Source: Chelativorans sp. ZYF759
GTDB taxonomy: Bacteria; Pseudomonadota; Alphaproteobacteria; Rhizobiales; Rhizobiaceae
Assembly: GCF_012911015.1 (NCBI RefSeq)
Contig: NZ_WVVV01000003.1
Coordinates: 242,498 to 306,497, forward strand
DNA length: 64,000 nucleotides
Direction: 5' to 3'
The notes under the pieces were generated by a model, which saw only the letters and a list, made by a program, of their open reading frames with translations, searched no databases and was not told the origin of the DNA. Made by a program: the position numbers and the translations under genes. Below are positions 15,184 through 24,362 of the stretch, piece after piece. Within the stretch, counting starts at the first letter, position 1. Every line of letters begins with the position of its first letter.

Positions 15184-16563
15184 GTGACCGGATATCTCTT
15201 TCTAGCGATCCTGCTCTTTTCGCTCACCGCATTCTATGTCGGGCGCTCGGCCGGAAACGGGTTCGTGACAGCGAATGGCCGAAACGTCCATTCACGGCCG
15301 ATCTATCATGGCGCCTTCGCGGCGATCTGGGTCGGCGTGCCGACGCTGATCCTGGTGCTGCTCTGGCTGCTTCTCGAAGATTCCGTCATCGAACAGCTCC
15401 TGGTGGCCTCGCTGCCCGCAAGCCTGACGGACGGTGCTTCGCCGGCGCAGATATCGCTCATCGTCAGCGAGATCCGCAACGTCGCCTCGGGCCGAATCTT
15501 CTCCGAACCAAGTCCCGAGATCGTCGCAGCCGCGGAGCGCTACGCCAGTTGGGGCATGATCGCACGATGGGCGATGGTGGTTGTGGCGCTTTGCGCCATG
15601 GCTCTTGCGCTGTTCCTGGCCCGCACCCGGATGGCCCCCCAGTTTCGCGCGCGCCAGGCCTTCGAGCGCACGCTGACCATCATGATGGTCTTTTCCGCGA
15701 CTGCCGCCATTCTCGTCACGCTCGGCATCGTGGTGTCGCTGACCTACGAATCGCTTCTCTTCTTCTCCATGGTGCCTCCAACGGAATTCTTCTTCGGCCT
15801 GAACTGGGAACCGCAGATCGCGATCAGGGATGACCAGGTGGCGGGGACGGGCGCATTCGGCGCCGTACCGGTGTTCACGGGCACGCTGCTGATCGCTTCG
15901 ATCGCCCTCCTTGTTGCGGTGCCGCTCGGCCTGATGTCGGCCATCTATCTGGCGGAGTTCGCCGACGCCCGAGTGCGTGGCGTCATCAAGCCGATCCTGG
16001 AGATTCTCGCCGGCGTGCCGACGGTGGTCTACGGCTTCTTTGCGGTGCTGACCGTTGCACCGGCAGTGCGGGACGCCGGATCGCTGTTTGGAATCGCCAT
16101 CTCGCCCAACAGCGCGCTGGCCGCCGGCGCGGTGATGGGCATCATGATCCTGCCGTTCATTTCCTCGCTCTCCGACGACGCGATTCAGGCGGTTCCGCGC
16201 GCCATGCGCGACGGCTCTCTGGCCATGGGGGCAACCAAAGGCGAGACGATCACGCGAGTGCTGCTTCCCGCCGCGCTGCCTGGCATTGTCGGCGGTATCC
16301 TACTCGCCGCCAGCCGAGCGATCGGCGAGACGATGATCGTGGTGATGGCGGCCGGTCTGACGGCCAATCTGACGGCCAATCCTCTGGAAGGCGTCACCAC
16401 GGTGACTGTCCAGATCGTCACGTTGCTGATCGGTGACACGTCGTTCGACAATCCCAAGACGCTGTCGGCCTTCGCACTCGGTCTCGTGCTGTTCGTCGTG
16501 ACCCTGTGCCTCAACGTGCTCGCCCTGCGCATCGTCCAGAAATACCGCGAAAGATACGAGTAG
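15184..16563 (+). CDS. pstC: Phosphate ABC transporter permease PstC
   Basis: 459 residues, about 150 longer than enterobacterial PstC. The extra part is N-terminal (two or three helices and a soluble stretch), as is usual for alphaproteobacteria. The MetI-type permease core is at about 235-455, with the EAA loop RAMRDGSLAMGATKGETITRVLLPAALPG. GTG 15184 is used as the start; no strong ribosome site is visible before it. Three bases separate its stop from pstA, so the two permeases are in one transcript. Confidence 0.93.
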   Translation: MTGYLFLAILLFSLTAFYVGRSAGNGFVTANGRNVHSRPIYHGAFAAIWVGVPTLILVLLWLLLEDSVIEQLLVASLPASLTDGASPAQISLIVSEIRNVASGRIFSEPSPEIVAAAERYASWGMIARWAMVVVALCAMALALFLARTRMAPQFRARQAFERTLTIMMVFSATAAILVTLGIVVSLTYESLLFFSMVPPTEFFFGLNWEPQIAIRDDQVAGTGAFGAVPVFTGTLLIASIALLVAVPLGLMSAIYLAEFADARVRGVIKPILEILAGVPTVVYGFFAVLTVAPAVRDAGSLFGIAISPNSALAAGAVMGIMILPFISSLSDDAIQAVPRAMRDGSLAMGATKGETITRVLLPAALPGIVGGILLAASRAIGETMIVVMAAGLTANLTANPLEGVTTVTVQIVTLLIGDTSFDNPKTLSAFALGLVLFVVTLCLNVLALRIVQKYRERYE

Positions 16564-16566
16564 ATC

Positions 16567-17856
16567 ATGGCCGTTTCGACCGCCCAGACCACACCGCCGC
16601 GTCAGACATCGGACAGGGCCGCCCAGCTGCGGCGCCGCCGGTACGCGGCCGATCGCAGGCTGAAATTCTTTGGCCTTGCAGCCATCGTGACCGCCATCGC
16701 GCTGCTCGGCATCTTGCTCGGTTCGCTGATCCTCACCGGCTACCAGGCCTTCGTGCAGACGCATGTGACGATCGAGGTCGCGATCGACCCCGAACTGGTC
16801 GACAGGGATAATCCGGCATCCGGCAACTATCGCGCCGTCGTGGCGGACGCCGTGCAGCGCCTGTTCCCGGAGGCCGATGATCCGGCGGTTCTGCAGGAAG
16901 GCAGCCGCATCGTCACCAACGGTGCGCAGGTAATTCTGCGCAACATGGTCGTCGGCAATCCCGGCCTCGTGGGCACGACTTTCAGTTTGCAGGTGCCGGT
17001 CTCCGACCCCTACGACCAGCTGACCAAGGGCGTCATCCAGCGCGATTCACCGGAGAACCGTCGCCGACTCAATGACGCGCAGATCTCGCTCTACGAAACG
17101 CTGGAAGAGCGCGGCCTAATCGAGACCAGGGCCAACTGGGCGCTGCTGTTCAACGCCGACAGCCGCTTCCCCGAACTGGCCGGCCTCTCGGGCGCCATCG
17201 TCGGCTCCTTCTACGCGCTGCTGGTCTGCTTCCTGATCTCGTTTCCCATGGGGATCGCGGCCGCCATCTATCTGGAGGAGTTCGCGCCGAAGAACCGCTG
17301 GACCGACATCGTCGAGGTCAACATCAACAACCTCGCGGCCGTGCCTTCCATCGTCTTCGGTCTGCTCGGCCTTGCCGTCTTCATCCAGCTGTTCGGCCTG
17401 CCGCGATCCGCGCCACTCGTTGGCGGCATGGTGCTGTCGCTGATGACGCTGCCTACGATCATTATCGTCACGCGCGCCGCGCTGAAGGCCGTTCCCCCGT
17501 CGATCCGCGAGGCCGCGCTGGGTGTCGGTGCCTCGAAACACGAGGTGATCCTGCATCACGTGCTGCCGCTGGCGATCCCCGGCATCCTCACCGGCACCAT
17601 TATCGGCCTGGCTCAGGCGCTCGGTGAAACCGCGCCGCTGCTCTTGATCGGCATGAACGCGTTCCTCACCAGCCCTCCTGGCGGCATCATGGAGCCGGCA
17701 ACCGCGCTGCCGACACAGATCTTCATCTGGGCTGACAGCCCGGAGCGTGGTTTCGTAGCCCGCACCTCGGCTGCGATCCTGGTGCTGCTCGGCTTCCTGA
17801 TAACGATGAACGCCATCGCCATATATTTGCGCGCCCGCCTTGAGCGGCGCTGGTAG
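16567..17856 (+). CDS. pstA: Phosphate ABC transporter permease PstA
   Basis: 429 residues. The N-terminal half, with one helix (about 36-58) and a periplasmic DUF3333-like region, is the alphaproteobacterial extension. The permease core from about residue 205 has the EAA loop PPSIREAALGVGASKHEVILHHVLPLAIPG (key part ALGVGASKHEVI). It pairs with PstC as the inner-membrane channel. It is followed by pstB after 12 bases, with GGGGTAAAGAGAT as its ribosome-site region. Confidence 0.93.
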   Translation: MAVSTAQTTPPRQTSDRAAQLRRRRYAADRRLKFFGLAAIVTAIALLGILLGSLILTGYQAFVQTHVTIEVAIDPELVDRDNPASGNYRAVVADAVQRLFPEADDPAVLQEGSRIVTNGAQVILRNMVVGNPGLVGTTFSLQVPVSDPYDQLTKGVIQRDSPENRRRLNDAQISLYETLEERGLIETRANWALLFNADSRFPELAGLSGAIVGSFYALLVCFLISFPMGIAAAIYLEEFAPKNRWTDIVEVNINNLAAVPSIVFGLLGLAVFIQLFGLPRSAPLVGGMVLSLMTLPTIIIVTRAALKAVPPSIREAALGVGASKHEVILHHVLPLAIPGILTGTIIGLAQALGETAPLLLIGMNAFLTSPPGGIMEPATALPTQIFIWADSPERGFVARTSAAILVLLGFLITMNAIAIYLRARLERRW

Positions 17857-17868
17857 GGGTAAAGAGAT

Positions 17869-18687
17869 ATGGATCAGATGACCAATACCCGGTTCGATGC
17901 GGTCACCGCTGCGCCACACAACCATTCGACGCATGCCAAGGTCGTCGGCCAGGACGTCAACGTCTTTTATGGCGACAAGCAGGCTCTTTTCGACATCAAT
18001 CTGTCTATCGGAGAACGTCAGGTCACGGCGCTGATCGGCCCCTCGGGCTGTGGTAAATCCACTTTCCTGCGCTGTCTCAACCGGATGAACGACACGATCG
18101 ACATCTGCCGCGTGACCGGCAAGATCGAGCTGGATGGTGGCGACATATACGACCCGTCGCTCGACGTGGTTGAATTGCGCGCGCGCGTCGGCATGGTGTT
18201 CCAGAAGCCGAACCCGTTTCCGAAGTCGATCTTCGAAAACGTCGCCTACGGTCCGCGCATCCACGGGCTGGCATCCGGAAAGGCCGAACTCGAGGAGATC
18301 GTGGAGCGCAGCCTGCGCAAGGCGAGCCTGTGGGAAGAGGTCAAGGATCGCCTCGCCGAATCCGGCACCGGCCTTTCGGGCGGGCAGCAGCAGCGCCTGT
18401 GCATCGCGCGCGCCATCGCGGTGTCGCCGGAAGTGATCCTGATGGACGAGCCCTGCTCCGCGCTCGACCCGATCGCCACGGCCAAGATCGAGGAACTGAT
18501 CAACGAGTTGCGTGAGAACTACACCATCATCATCGTCACCCACTCCATGCAGCAGGCCGCACGCGTTTCCCAGCGCACCGCGTTCTTCCACCTGGGTGTC
18601 CTGGTCGAGGAAGGTCCAACCGACGAGATCTTCACCACGCCGAAGGACCAGCGCACGATGGATTACGTAACCGGCCGCTTCGGCTGA
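17869..18687 (+). CDS. pstB: Phosphate ABC transporter ATP-binding protein PstB
   Basis: 272 residues, full length. Walker A is GPSGCGKST at 57-65, the signature is [14 protein letters not shown], Walker B is [13 protein letters not shown] and the switch is [10 protein letters not shown]. The [17 protein letters not shown] segment after the Q-loop is diagnostic for PstB. It energises phosphate uptake through PstCA and, with PhoU, passes the phosphate signal to the PhoR kinase, which is not encoded in this window. Confidence 0.97.
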   Translation: MDQMTNTRFDAVTAAPHNHSTHAKVVGQDVNVFYGDKQALFDINLSIGERQVTALIGPSGCGKSTFLRCLNRMNDTIDICRVTGKIELDGGDIYDPSLDVVELRARVGMVFQKPNPFPKSIFENVAYGPRIHGLASGKAELEEIVERSLRKASLWEEVKDRLAESGTGLSGGQQQRLCIARAIAVSPEVILMDEPCSALDPIATAKIEELINELRENYTIIIVTHSMQQAARVSQRTAFFHLGVLVEEGPTDEIFTTPKDQRTMDYVTGRFG

Positions 18688-18715
18688 GCCGACGACTCCT
18701 CTGGGGGACAGCGAG

Positions 18716-19414
18716 ATGCACGAACACACGCTTTCGGCTTTCGACGAGCAGCTTGACTCGATCGCCGCCGACATCGCCGAAATGGGCCGCATGGCGCGCA
18801 AGTTGACCGGCGATGCCGTCGATGCGCTGACCGCCTCGGACGTGGCCAAGGCCCAGGCCATTATCCCCGCCGACAGGCCGATCGACGAGATGCAGCAGCG
18901 CATCGAGCAGAAGGCGGTGCTGGCGATCGCCAAGAATCAGCCCATGGCCATCGACCTGCGGGTTCTGGTTGCCGCCATGCGCGTGGCCAACGACCTCGAG
19001 CGCATCGGCGATCTCGCCAAGAACATCGCCAAACGGACCATCGCCATCGACGAGCCGCTGCGCTCGCAGAAGCTGATGACCGGCTTCGGTCAGCTGAGCA
19101 AGCTGGTGATCGCACAGATCGACGAGGTGCTGGACGCCTACCGGACGCGCGATGGTGCCAAGGCTGCCGAGGTGAGGGCAAAGGACGGCGAGATCGATGC
19201 CATCCACACCTCCGTCTTCCGCGAGCTTCTGACCTACATGCTCGAAGACAACCGCAACATCGCCATGTGCACGCATCTTCTCTTCTGCGCCAAGAACATC
19301 GAGCGTATCGGCGACCACGCGACCAACATCGCCGAGACGCTGCACTACGTCCTGACCGGCGAGATGCTGGAGGACGACCGCCCGAAGGCCGATGCGAGTT
19401 CGGAGCGCGAGTAG
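18716..19414 (+). CDS. phoU: Phosphate signalling complex protein PhoU
   Basis: 232 residues, all-helical with two PhoU repeats. The conserved metal-site motif appears as RVANDLERIGDLAKNIAKR in the first repeat and CAKNIERIGDHATNIAE in the second. It damps Pho signalling when phosphate is plentiful. It is the last gene of the operon and ends 10 bases before the convergent recQ gene. phoB and phoR, often its neighbours in this order, do not follow. Confidence 0.96.
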   Translation: MHEHTLSAFDEQLDSIAADIAEMGRMARKLTGDAVDALTASDVAKAQAIIPADRPIDEMQQRIEQKAVLAIAKNQPMAIDLRVLVAAMRVANDLERIGDLAKNIAKRTIAIDEPLRSQKLMTGFGQLSKLVIAQIDEVLDAYRTRDGAKAAEVRAKDGEIDAIHTSVFRELLTYMLEDNRNIAMCTHLLFCAKNIERIGDHATNIAETLHYVLTGEMLEDDRPKADASSERE

Positions 19415-19424
19415 CCGCCGCGCC

Positions 19425-21227
19425 CTAGGCAGCCTGTTCGGCGATGACGGCCAGGAAGGCCGGCCCGTAGCGGTCGAGCTTGGCGTCACCCACGCCCGGC
19501 ACCTTGGCCATTTCCCCGCGTGACGTCGGGCGCGCCACGGCCAGTTCGATCAGCGTCTTGTCGTGGAAGATCACGTAAGGCGGCACGTTCTGCTGGCGGG
19601 CGATGTCCATCCGCTTCTGCCTGAGCGCCTGGAAGAGCGCCTGGTCCCGCTCGCTGATCGCCGATTGGGCAGCCGTGCTTTCGACCTTCTGGCGACGCGC
19701 GCGCGGGGGCGCGGGCACGCGCAGCATCAAGGCCGGCCGGTCGCGCAGGAATTCCCGACCGCTATCGGAAATCGACAGCCCGCCATGCCCGGCGAGATCG
19801 ACGTCGACGAGGCGTTGTGCGATCAGCTGGCGCAGGATCGCCCGCCATGTGCCCTTGTCGTGTTCCTTCCCGATGCCGAAGGTCGACACCCGGTCATGGC
19901 CGAACTGGGCGATGCGGTCATTCTCGATGCCCAGCAGAACGTCGACGACATAGGCCTGCCCGAAACGTTCGCCGGTCCGGTAGATGCACGAGAGCGCCTT
20001 CTGTGCCGCAATCGTGCCGTCGAAGAGTTTCGGCGGCGTGGCGCAGGTGTCGCAATTGCCGCAAGGCGCGCAATCGTCGCCGAAATAGGAAAGAAGCGCC
20101 TGCCGTCGGCAACCCGCGGTCTCCGCCAGCCCCAGCAGCGCGTCGAGCTTCTGGCGCTCCATGCGCTTGCGTTCGTCGGGCGCCTCCGATTCCTCGATGA
20201 AGCGGCTGCGCAGTGCGATGTCCTCGGACCCGTAGAGCATCAGCGTGTCCGACGGCAGTCCGTCGCGCCCGGCGCGGCCCGTCTCCTGATAATAGGCCTC
20301 GATGCTGCCCGGCAGGTCGAGATGGGCGACGAAGCGGACGTCGGGCTTGTCGATCCCCATGCCGAAGGCGATGGTGGCGACCATGATGACCGCCTCGCCA
20401 TGCTGGAAGCGCTGCTGGTTGGCTTCCCGCTCGGACTTGTCCATGCCGGCGTGATAGGCCAGCGCGTCGTGGCCCTGGTCGCGAAGCCAGGCAGCCGTTT
20501 CCTCCGTCTTGCGCTTCGACAGGCAGTAGACGATCCCGCTCTCATCCTTGTGACGCCTGAGGAACTCCTTCAGCTGCGCGCGCGGATTGTCCTTCTCCTC
20601 TATCGCGTAGCGGATGTTGGGGCGGTCGAACCCCGCCACGAAGGCGTCATCGGCCCCGATTTCGAGATGCGACAGGATCTCGGCGCGGGTGGGCTCGTCG
20701 GCGGTCGCCGTCAACGCCATGCGTGGCGTGTCGGGGAAGCGACGCACGAGAATGTCGAGCTGGCGGTAGGAGGGACGGAAATCGTGCCCCCATTGCGAAA
20801 GACAATGCGCCTCGTCGATCGCGATCAATGAAAGCCGCACGCCCTGGAGACGATCGAGCACACCCTCGCGCAGGAGAGTCTCGGGCGCGACATAAAGAAG
20901 GTCGAGCTGTCCCTCGTGAACCTGCTGCCACAGTGCGCGCCGCTCTTCGGCCGGCAGATCCGAATTGAGCGCGGCTGCCCGCACCCCCGCCACGCGCAGC
21001 GCGGCGACCTGGTCGGCCATCAGTGCGATCAGCGGCGAGACGACGAGGCCCATGCCGGGGCGGGCCAGCGCCGGAATCTGGTAGCAGAGCGACTTGCCCC
21101 CGCCCGTCGGCATCAGGACAAAGGCGTGGCCGCCGCCGATGACATGGTCGACGATCCGGGCCTGCGGGCCGCGAAACGCGTCGTAGCCGTAGATCGTCTT
21201 TAGAATATGCAGAGCGGGGGAGGTCAT
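19425..21227 (-). CDS. recQ: ATP-dependent DNA helicase RecQ
   Basis: 600 residues from ATG 21227 (GTG 21239 is an in-frame alternative). The helicase motifs are in order: MPTGGGKSLCYQIPA (I), SPLIALMADQV, IDEAHCLSQWGHDFRPSY (II), LTATAD, IVYCLSKRKTE, GMGIDKPDVRFVAH and YYQETGRAGRDG. The RecQ zinc site is CRRQALLSYFGDDCAPCGNCDTC, with cysteines at the expected spacing, followed by the RQC region and a C-terminal HRDC domain (ERDQALFQALRQKRMDIA). It unwinds recombination intermediates. It is convergent with phoU and divergent from the porin. Confidence 0.97.
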   Translation of the reverse strand: MTSPALHILKTIYGYDAFRGPQARIVDHVIGGGHAFVLMPTGGGKSLCYQIPALARPGMGLVVSPLIALMADQVAALRVAGVRAAALNSDLPAEERRALWQQVHEGQLDLLYVAPETLLREGVLDRLQGVRLSLIAIDEAHCLSQWGHDFRPSYRQLDILVRRFPDTPRMALTATADEPTRAEILSHLEIGADDAFVAGFDRPNIRYAIEEKDNPRAQLKEFLRRHKDESGIVYCLSKRKTEETAAWLRDQGHDALAYHAGMDKSEREANQQRFQHGEAVIMVATIAFGMGIDKPDVRFVAHLDLPGSIEAYYQETGRAGRDGLPSDTLMLYGSEDIALRSRFIEESEAPDERKRMERQKLDALLGLAETAGCRRQALLSYFGDDCAPCGNCDTCATPPKLFDGTIAAQKALSCIYRTGERFGQAYVVDVLLGIENDRIAQFGHDRVSTFGIGKEHDKGTWRAILRQLIAQRLVDVDLAGHGGLSISDSGREFLRDRPALMLRVPAPPRARRQKVESTAAQSAISERDQALFQALRQKRMDIARQQNVPPYVIFHDKTLIELAVARPTSRGEMAKVPGVGDAKLDRYGPAFLAVIAEQAA

Positions 21228-21685
21228 GAGGATGCGCACACAGAATCGTTGTCTCGCCTCTCCTTAGCAGCTGGATGCCCGCAGCGGCGATTGCTCGAAG
21301 CGAGACGCACAATCCGAGCGAATCCCGTGCAGGACGAATCGAAATCGAGCGTCCGCAGTCGAATTCCGGTCGATGGCCGGGTGATTCCGTCCCGATTCAG
21401 GCTTCGCCGCCACAAATTCGCCCGCCTGAGGGCTCCGAGGGTTAACGATGTCCTAATGACCCCCTCCAAAACGTGTCTTTTGCGCAACAGCACCCTCCCA
21501 TAGGCGCCCCGACGCGCCACCTTGCCGCCATTATCGGTTGAACGGCGCCGGCCCATGCGTATTGTCGGTCTCGAAGCAGGGGCGACGAAGCGCCTTCTTC
21601 GCAATTGGGGATGGGGCAGGGAATGCTGTCCTTCAGCGAAGAAATACCCAGACCCGTTTTTAAACTTTTGACTGGAGGTCAGAAA
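21228..21685. other. 458-base recQ-porin intergenic region
   Basis: No credible gene. It holds the divergent promoters of recQ and the porin and a long porin leader. A candidate porin promoter lies at 21538-21565. A small hairpin, CGAAG-N6-CTTCG, spans 21586-21601 inside the leader. Short reading frames here have no ribosome site or usable codon pattern. Confidence 0.6.
21538..21565 (+). promoter_or_regulatory. Putative sigma-70-type promoter for the porin gene
   Basis: TTGAAC (21538-21543) and TATTGT (21560-21565) are spaced by 16 bases, a fair match to the housekeeping consensus. This predicts a leader of about 110 bases before the porin ATG. It is the best candidate by eye only. Confidence 0.35.
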
Positions 21686-22807
21686 ATGAAAATCAAGAGC
21701 CTTCTCCTCGGCTCCGCGGCAGCTTCGATGCTCGCCGTCTCGGGTGCTCAGGCAGCCGATCCGATCATCTACGCCGAGCCGGAAGCCATGGAATACGTTC
21801 GCATTTGCGACGTCTACGGCGCTGGCTTCTTCTACATCCCCGGCACCGAGACCTGCCTGCGCATCAGCGGCTTTGCTCGCTACCAGATCGGCGCAGCTCA
21901 GGACGGCGCTCTGAACCGTACGCCGAACTACCACGGCTTCGGTGACGGCGGCTGGAACAAGTATGCTCGCGGCCGCATCAACTTCGACGCGCGTTCCGAG
22001 ACCGAGTGGGGCACGCTGCGCGGCTTCGTTCGCTTCGAGGTCAACTCCGGCCAGGCCGTGAACTCCTCGGGCACCGCTTCGGGCACCATCATGCCCTGGA
22101 TGTTCGTCTCGCTGTCCACCCAGCAGGGTGAGCTGCTCGCTGGTTACCTCGAGTCCGCATGGGCCTGGTCCGGCCCGATCGGCAACTACGGCATCCACTC
22201 CGACACCGGCGGCTCCTACGGCTTCCAGCGTCGCAGCCAGATCCGTTACACCTTCAACGCACCGGAAGGCTTCTTCGGCGTTCTGTCGGTTGAAGACAAC
22301 AACCGCGCCGGCCAGGCTCGCCAGTGGATGCCCGACGTTGTCGGTAAGCTCGGCGTCAACCAGGCTTGGGGTGGCGTGTACGGTGCATTCGGTTACGACG
22401 CGGTTGACGAGTCGTGGGCCGCTCGCGTCGGCGCACAGCTGAACGTGCCGAACGCTCCGGGCTCCTCGCTCATCGGTACCTTCTTCTGGGCCAACAGCGT
22501 CGACAACGCATACGCTCCGCGCATGTACTACGCTGCTGCTGATGCCACCGCGGCTGCCCGTTGGTCGGGTGCGGTTAGCTACGAGCACCGCTTCAACCCG
22601 CAGTTCGCTGCTGGCGTTGGCTACCAGTACCTGAGCGGCTTCGGCGCAGGCAACCCGCACGTCCACATGGTCGATGCGAGCCTGATCTGGACCCCGGTCC
22701 GCGATCTCGAGATCCGTACCGAAGTTGGCTACCACAAGGCCCGCCAGGCCGGCACCAACCTCGACGGCGCCTTCTCGGGCTTCCTGCGCTTCCAGCGCAG
22801 CTTCTGA
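21686..22807 (+). CDS. Outer-membrane porin, Brucella Omp2/rhizobial RopA type
   Basis: 373 residues with a signal peptide (MKIKSLLLGSAAASMLAVSGAQA, cleavage after residue 23). The mature N-terminus is followed by the hallmark EYVRICDVYGAGFFYIPGTE and TCLRISGFARYQIG of Omp2-type porins. The rest is alternating beta strands ending in FLRFQRSF, with the terminal Phe needed for outer-membrane assembly. Codon use is strongly biased to preferred codons, as expected for a very abundant protein. GGAGG at 21674-21678 is the ribosome site. It makes the general diffusion pore of the outer membrane. A strong terminator follows. Confidence 0.95.
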   Translation: MKIKSLLLGSAAASMLAVSGAQAADPIIYAEPEAMEYVRICDVYGAGFFYIPGTETCLRISGFARYQIGAAQDGALNRTPNYHGFGDGGWNKYARGRINFDARSETEWGTLRGFVRFEVNSGQAVNSSGTASGTIMPWMFVSLSTQQGELLAGYLESAWAWSGPIGNYGIHSDTGGSYGFQRRSQIRYTFNAPEGFFGVLSVEDNNRAGQARQWMPDVVGKLGVNQAWGGVYGAFGYDAVDESWAARVGAQLNVPNAPGSSLIGTFFWANSVDNAYAPRMYYAAADATAAARWSGAVSYEHRFNPQFAAGVGYQYLSGFGAGNPHVHMVDASLIWTPVRDLEIRTEVGYHKARQAGTNLDGAFSGFLRFQRSF

Positions 22808-22829
22808 TCAGGTCTGACCTGACATAAAG

Positions 22830-22862
22830 AGGCCCGCGGTCTTTGGACCGCGGGCCTTTTTT
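22830..22862 (+). terminator. Rho-independent terminator of the porin gene
   Basis: An 11-base perfect GC-rich stem, GGCCCGCGGTC (22831-22841) with GACCGCGGGCC (22846-22856), closed by a TTTG loop and extended by an A-T pair. Six T residues follow. This is the clearest intrinsic terminator in the window. Confidence 0.95.
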
Positions 22863-22882
22863 ATATGCGTAGGACGTTCGGC

Positions 22883-23236
22883 TTACAGAAGGCCGATGTT
22901 CTCACACCACTGGACCGTCACGTTGCGGTACTCGGTGGGCGCGCCCTCGACCTGCTCGCAGGTGGCAATCGCCTCGGAGCGCTGCTCTTCCGTCATGCCA
23001 TCCCAGGAAGCCTGGAAGTCGGCTTCGGGTGCCAGCTCGGAATAGGTCTCATCGGTAAAGAAGCCGCCCCAGGTCTCGCCGTGCTCCTGGAACATCATCT
23101 CTTCCTGCTGCGAACCCCACTGGGCGGTCTGCGGGTCGCCCTGATCGGACGTGCCGGCGGCGCCGGTCGTCTGGGCGATGGCCGAGCCCGTGAAGGCGGT
23201 GATGGCGGCGGCTGCGAGAAGTGCTTTCATACGCAT
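22883..23236 (-). CDS. Small secreted protein of unknown function, probably EcfG-controlled
   Basis: 117 residues with a signal peptide (MRMKALLAAAAITAFTGSAIA, cleavage after residue 21). The mature part is acidic and Gln/Glu-rich (QWGSQQEEMMFQEHGETWGGFFTDETYSELAPE) with two cysteines (ATCEQ and VQWCENIG), probably one disulfide in the periplasm. ATG 23236 has an AGAGGA ribosome site; ATG 23230 is the alternative. A perfect GGAAC-N16-CGTT promoter lies 56-80 bases upstream on the same strand. It ends just past the porin terminator. I do not recognise a family. Confidence 0.85.
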   Translation of the reverse strand: MRMKALLAAAAITAFTGSAIAQTTGAAGTSDQGDPQTAQWGSQQEEMMFQEHGETWGGFFTDETYSELAPEADFQASWDGMTEEQRSEAIATCEQVEGAPTEYRNVTVQWCENIGLL

Positions 23237-23291
23237 GGGTGAATCCTCTTTGTTTTTTCAAACTTTCTGCCTCGGGGGCAGCTGGATGAAG

Positions 23292-23316
23292 AACGCCGGC
23301 CTCCGCAGGCCGTTCC
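23292..23316 (-). promoter_or_regulatory. EcfG-type general-stress promoter (exact match)
   Basis: On the minus strand the sequence is GGAAC, 16 bases, CGTT, matching the alphaproteobacterial EcfG sigma consensus in all nine defined bases. The predicted start is near 23283, giving a leader of about 45 bases to the secreted-protein ATG at 23236. Confidence 0.7.
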
Positions 23317-23431
23317 CTGCCAAGCGGCTGAAAGACTGAATTAATCGTGAGAATCCCTGGAGGAACAAAACGGCGCCGTGCTGCTGGCGATGTGATTGGA
23401 ACAGGGGCACGCAGCGGCGCGCCGGGAAGCC

Positions 23432-24325
23432 TCAGCTTCCCCGATCGACCCGCGCAAGGAAGGCCGCGATGTGCTTCGGCAGCTTGCCGGTTTCCAAGAG
23501 GGGAGGGTGCCCCTGGCCTTCGGCGGTGACCACTTCGGTAGGGGCGACGCGGTCGGCCTGCATCTCTTCCACGCTTGCGGAAGACAGCACATCGGATGTT
23601 TCCCCGCGCAATATCATCATGGGCACGCGGTCGAGCCCGCGCCATTGCTGCCAGTAGGTCGGCAATGGCTGCGAGAAGTCGATGGCTTCCAGCGTCTTCA
23701 GGAGCTTCGGATCGTAGTCGGGAACGAGCTGGTTCTTCTCATTGCGGTAGATGGCACGCACCTGCCGTGTCCAGTCCTCCTCCGACAGCGCTGGAAACTG
23801 CTTGCCGTGCGCCTGCTTCTGCAACGCAACCGCCTCGGCCGCGTCGCCCGGTCTGGGCTGCTTGCGAAGCTGGGTTCGGATGCGGGCCAGCCCCGCGCCT
23901 TCGATGACCGGCCCGATGTCGTTGAAGATCGCGGCCGCAATGGCGCCCGGCCGCATGCCGGCCAGCATCATGGTCACGAGGCCACCCCGCGACGTGCCGA
24001 TGAACACGCAGCGTTCGATGCCCAAGACCGTCAGCGCCGTCGAGACATCGCGGGCTTCCTTCATGATGTTGTAGTTGCGCCAGTCAGGATCGTAGCCGGA
24101 CTTGCCGCGCCCGCGATAATCGAGCGTGAAGACGTGGCGGGGTCGGACACCGTCATTGGCCAGAAGCCGGGCAAGCGGATCGAAGTCGCGGCAGTTGCGG
24201 GTGAGCCCGGCAAGGCAGATCACCGGCAACATGTTGTCCCGGTGACTGCCATATTCGCGTGCGTACAGCGTCAATCCGTCCTCGGCGGAGAACAGGTGCT
24301 CGCGGAAAGCGGCCGTGTCGTTCAT
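23432..24325 (-). CDS. Alpha/beta hydrolase
   Basis: 297 residues. The core landmarks are the oxyanion LAGLTRNCRDFDPLA region, DYRGRGKSGYDP, the nucleophile elbow IGTSRGGLV (Ser between Thr and Arg), and the terminal His in EGQGHPPLLE with an Asp in TSDVLSS before it. No signal peptide, so it is cytoplasmic. ATG 24325 is preferred; a TTG further upstream would overlap the transglycosylase gene. The substrate is not predictable. It follows the transglycosylase gene with a 37-base gap on the same strand. Confidence 0.9.
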   Translation of the reverse strand: MNDTAAFREHLFSAEDGLTLYAREYGSHRDNMLPVICLAGLTRNCRDFDPLARLLANDGVRPRHVFTLDYRGRGKSGYDPDWRNYNIMKEARDVSTALTVLGIERCVFIGTSRGGLVTMMLAGMRPGAIAAAIFNDIGPVIEGAGLARIRTQLRKQPRPGDAAEAVALQKQAHGKQFPALSEEDWTRQVRAIYRNEKNQLVPDYDPKLLKTLEAIDFSQPLPTYWQQWRGLDRVPMMILRGETSDVLSSASVEEMQADRVAPTEVVTAEGQGHPPLLETGKLPKHIAAFLARVDRGS

Positions 24326-24362
24326 GCCGGCTTCGGTGCCGGGCGGGCTCGACGCGCTCAAA

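Noticed and set aside
17116-18933. A 605-codon open frame antisense to pstA-pstB-phoU
   Set aside because: It is a shadow of strongly coding plus-strand genes in high-GC DNA. It has no known domain, no ribosome site and biased shadow composition.
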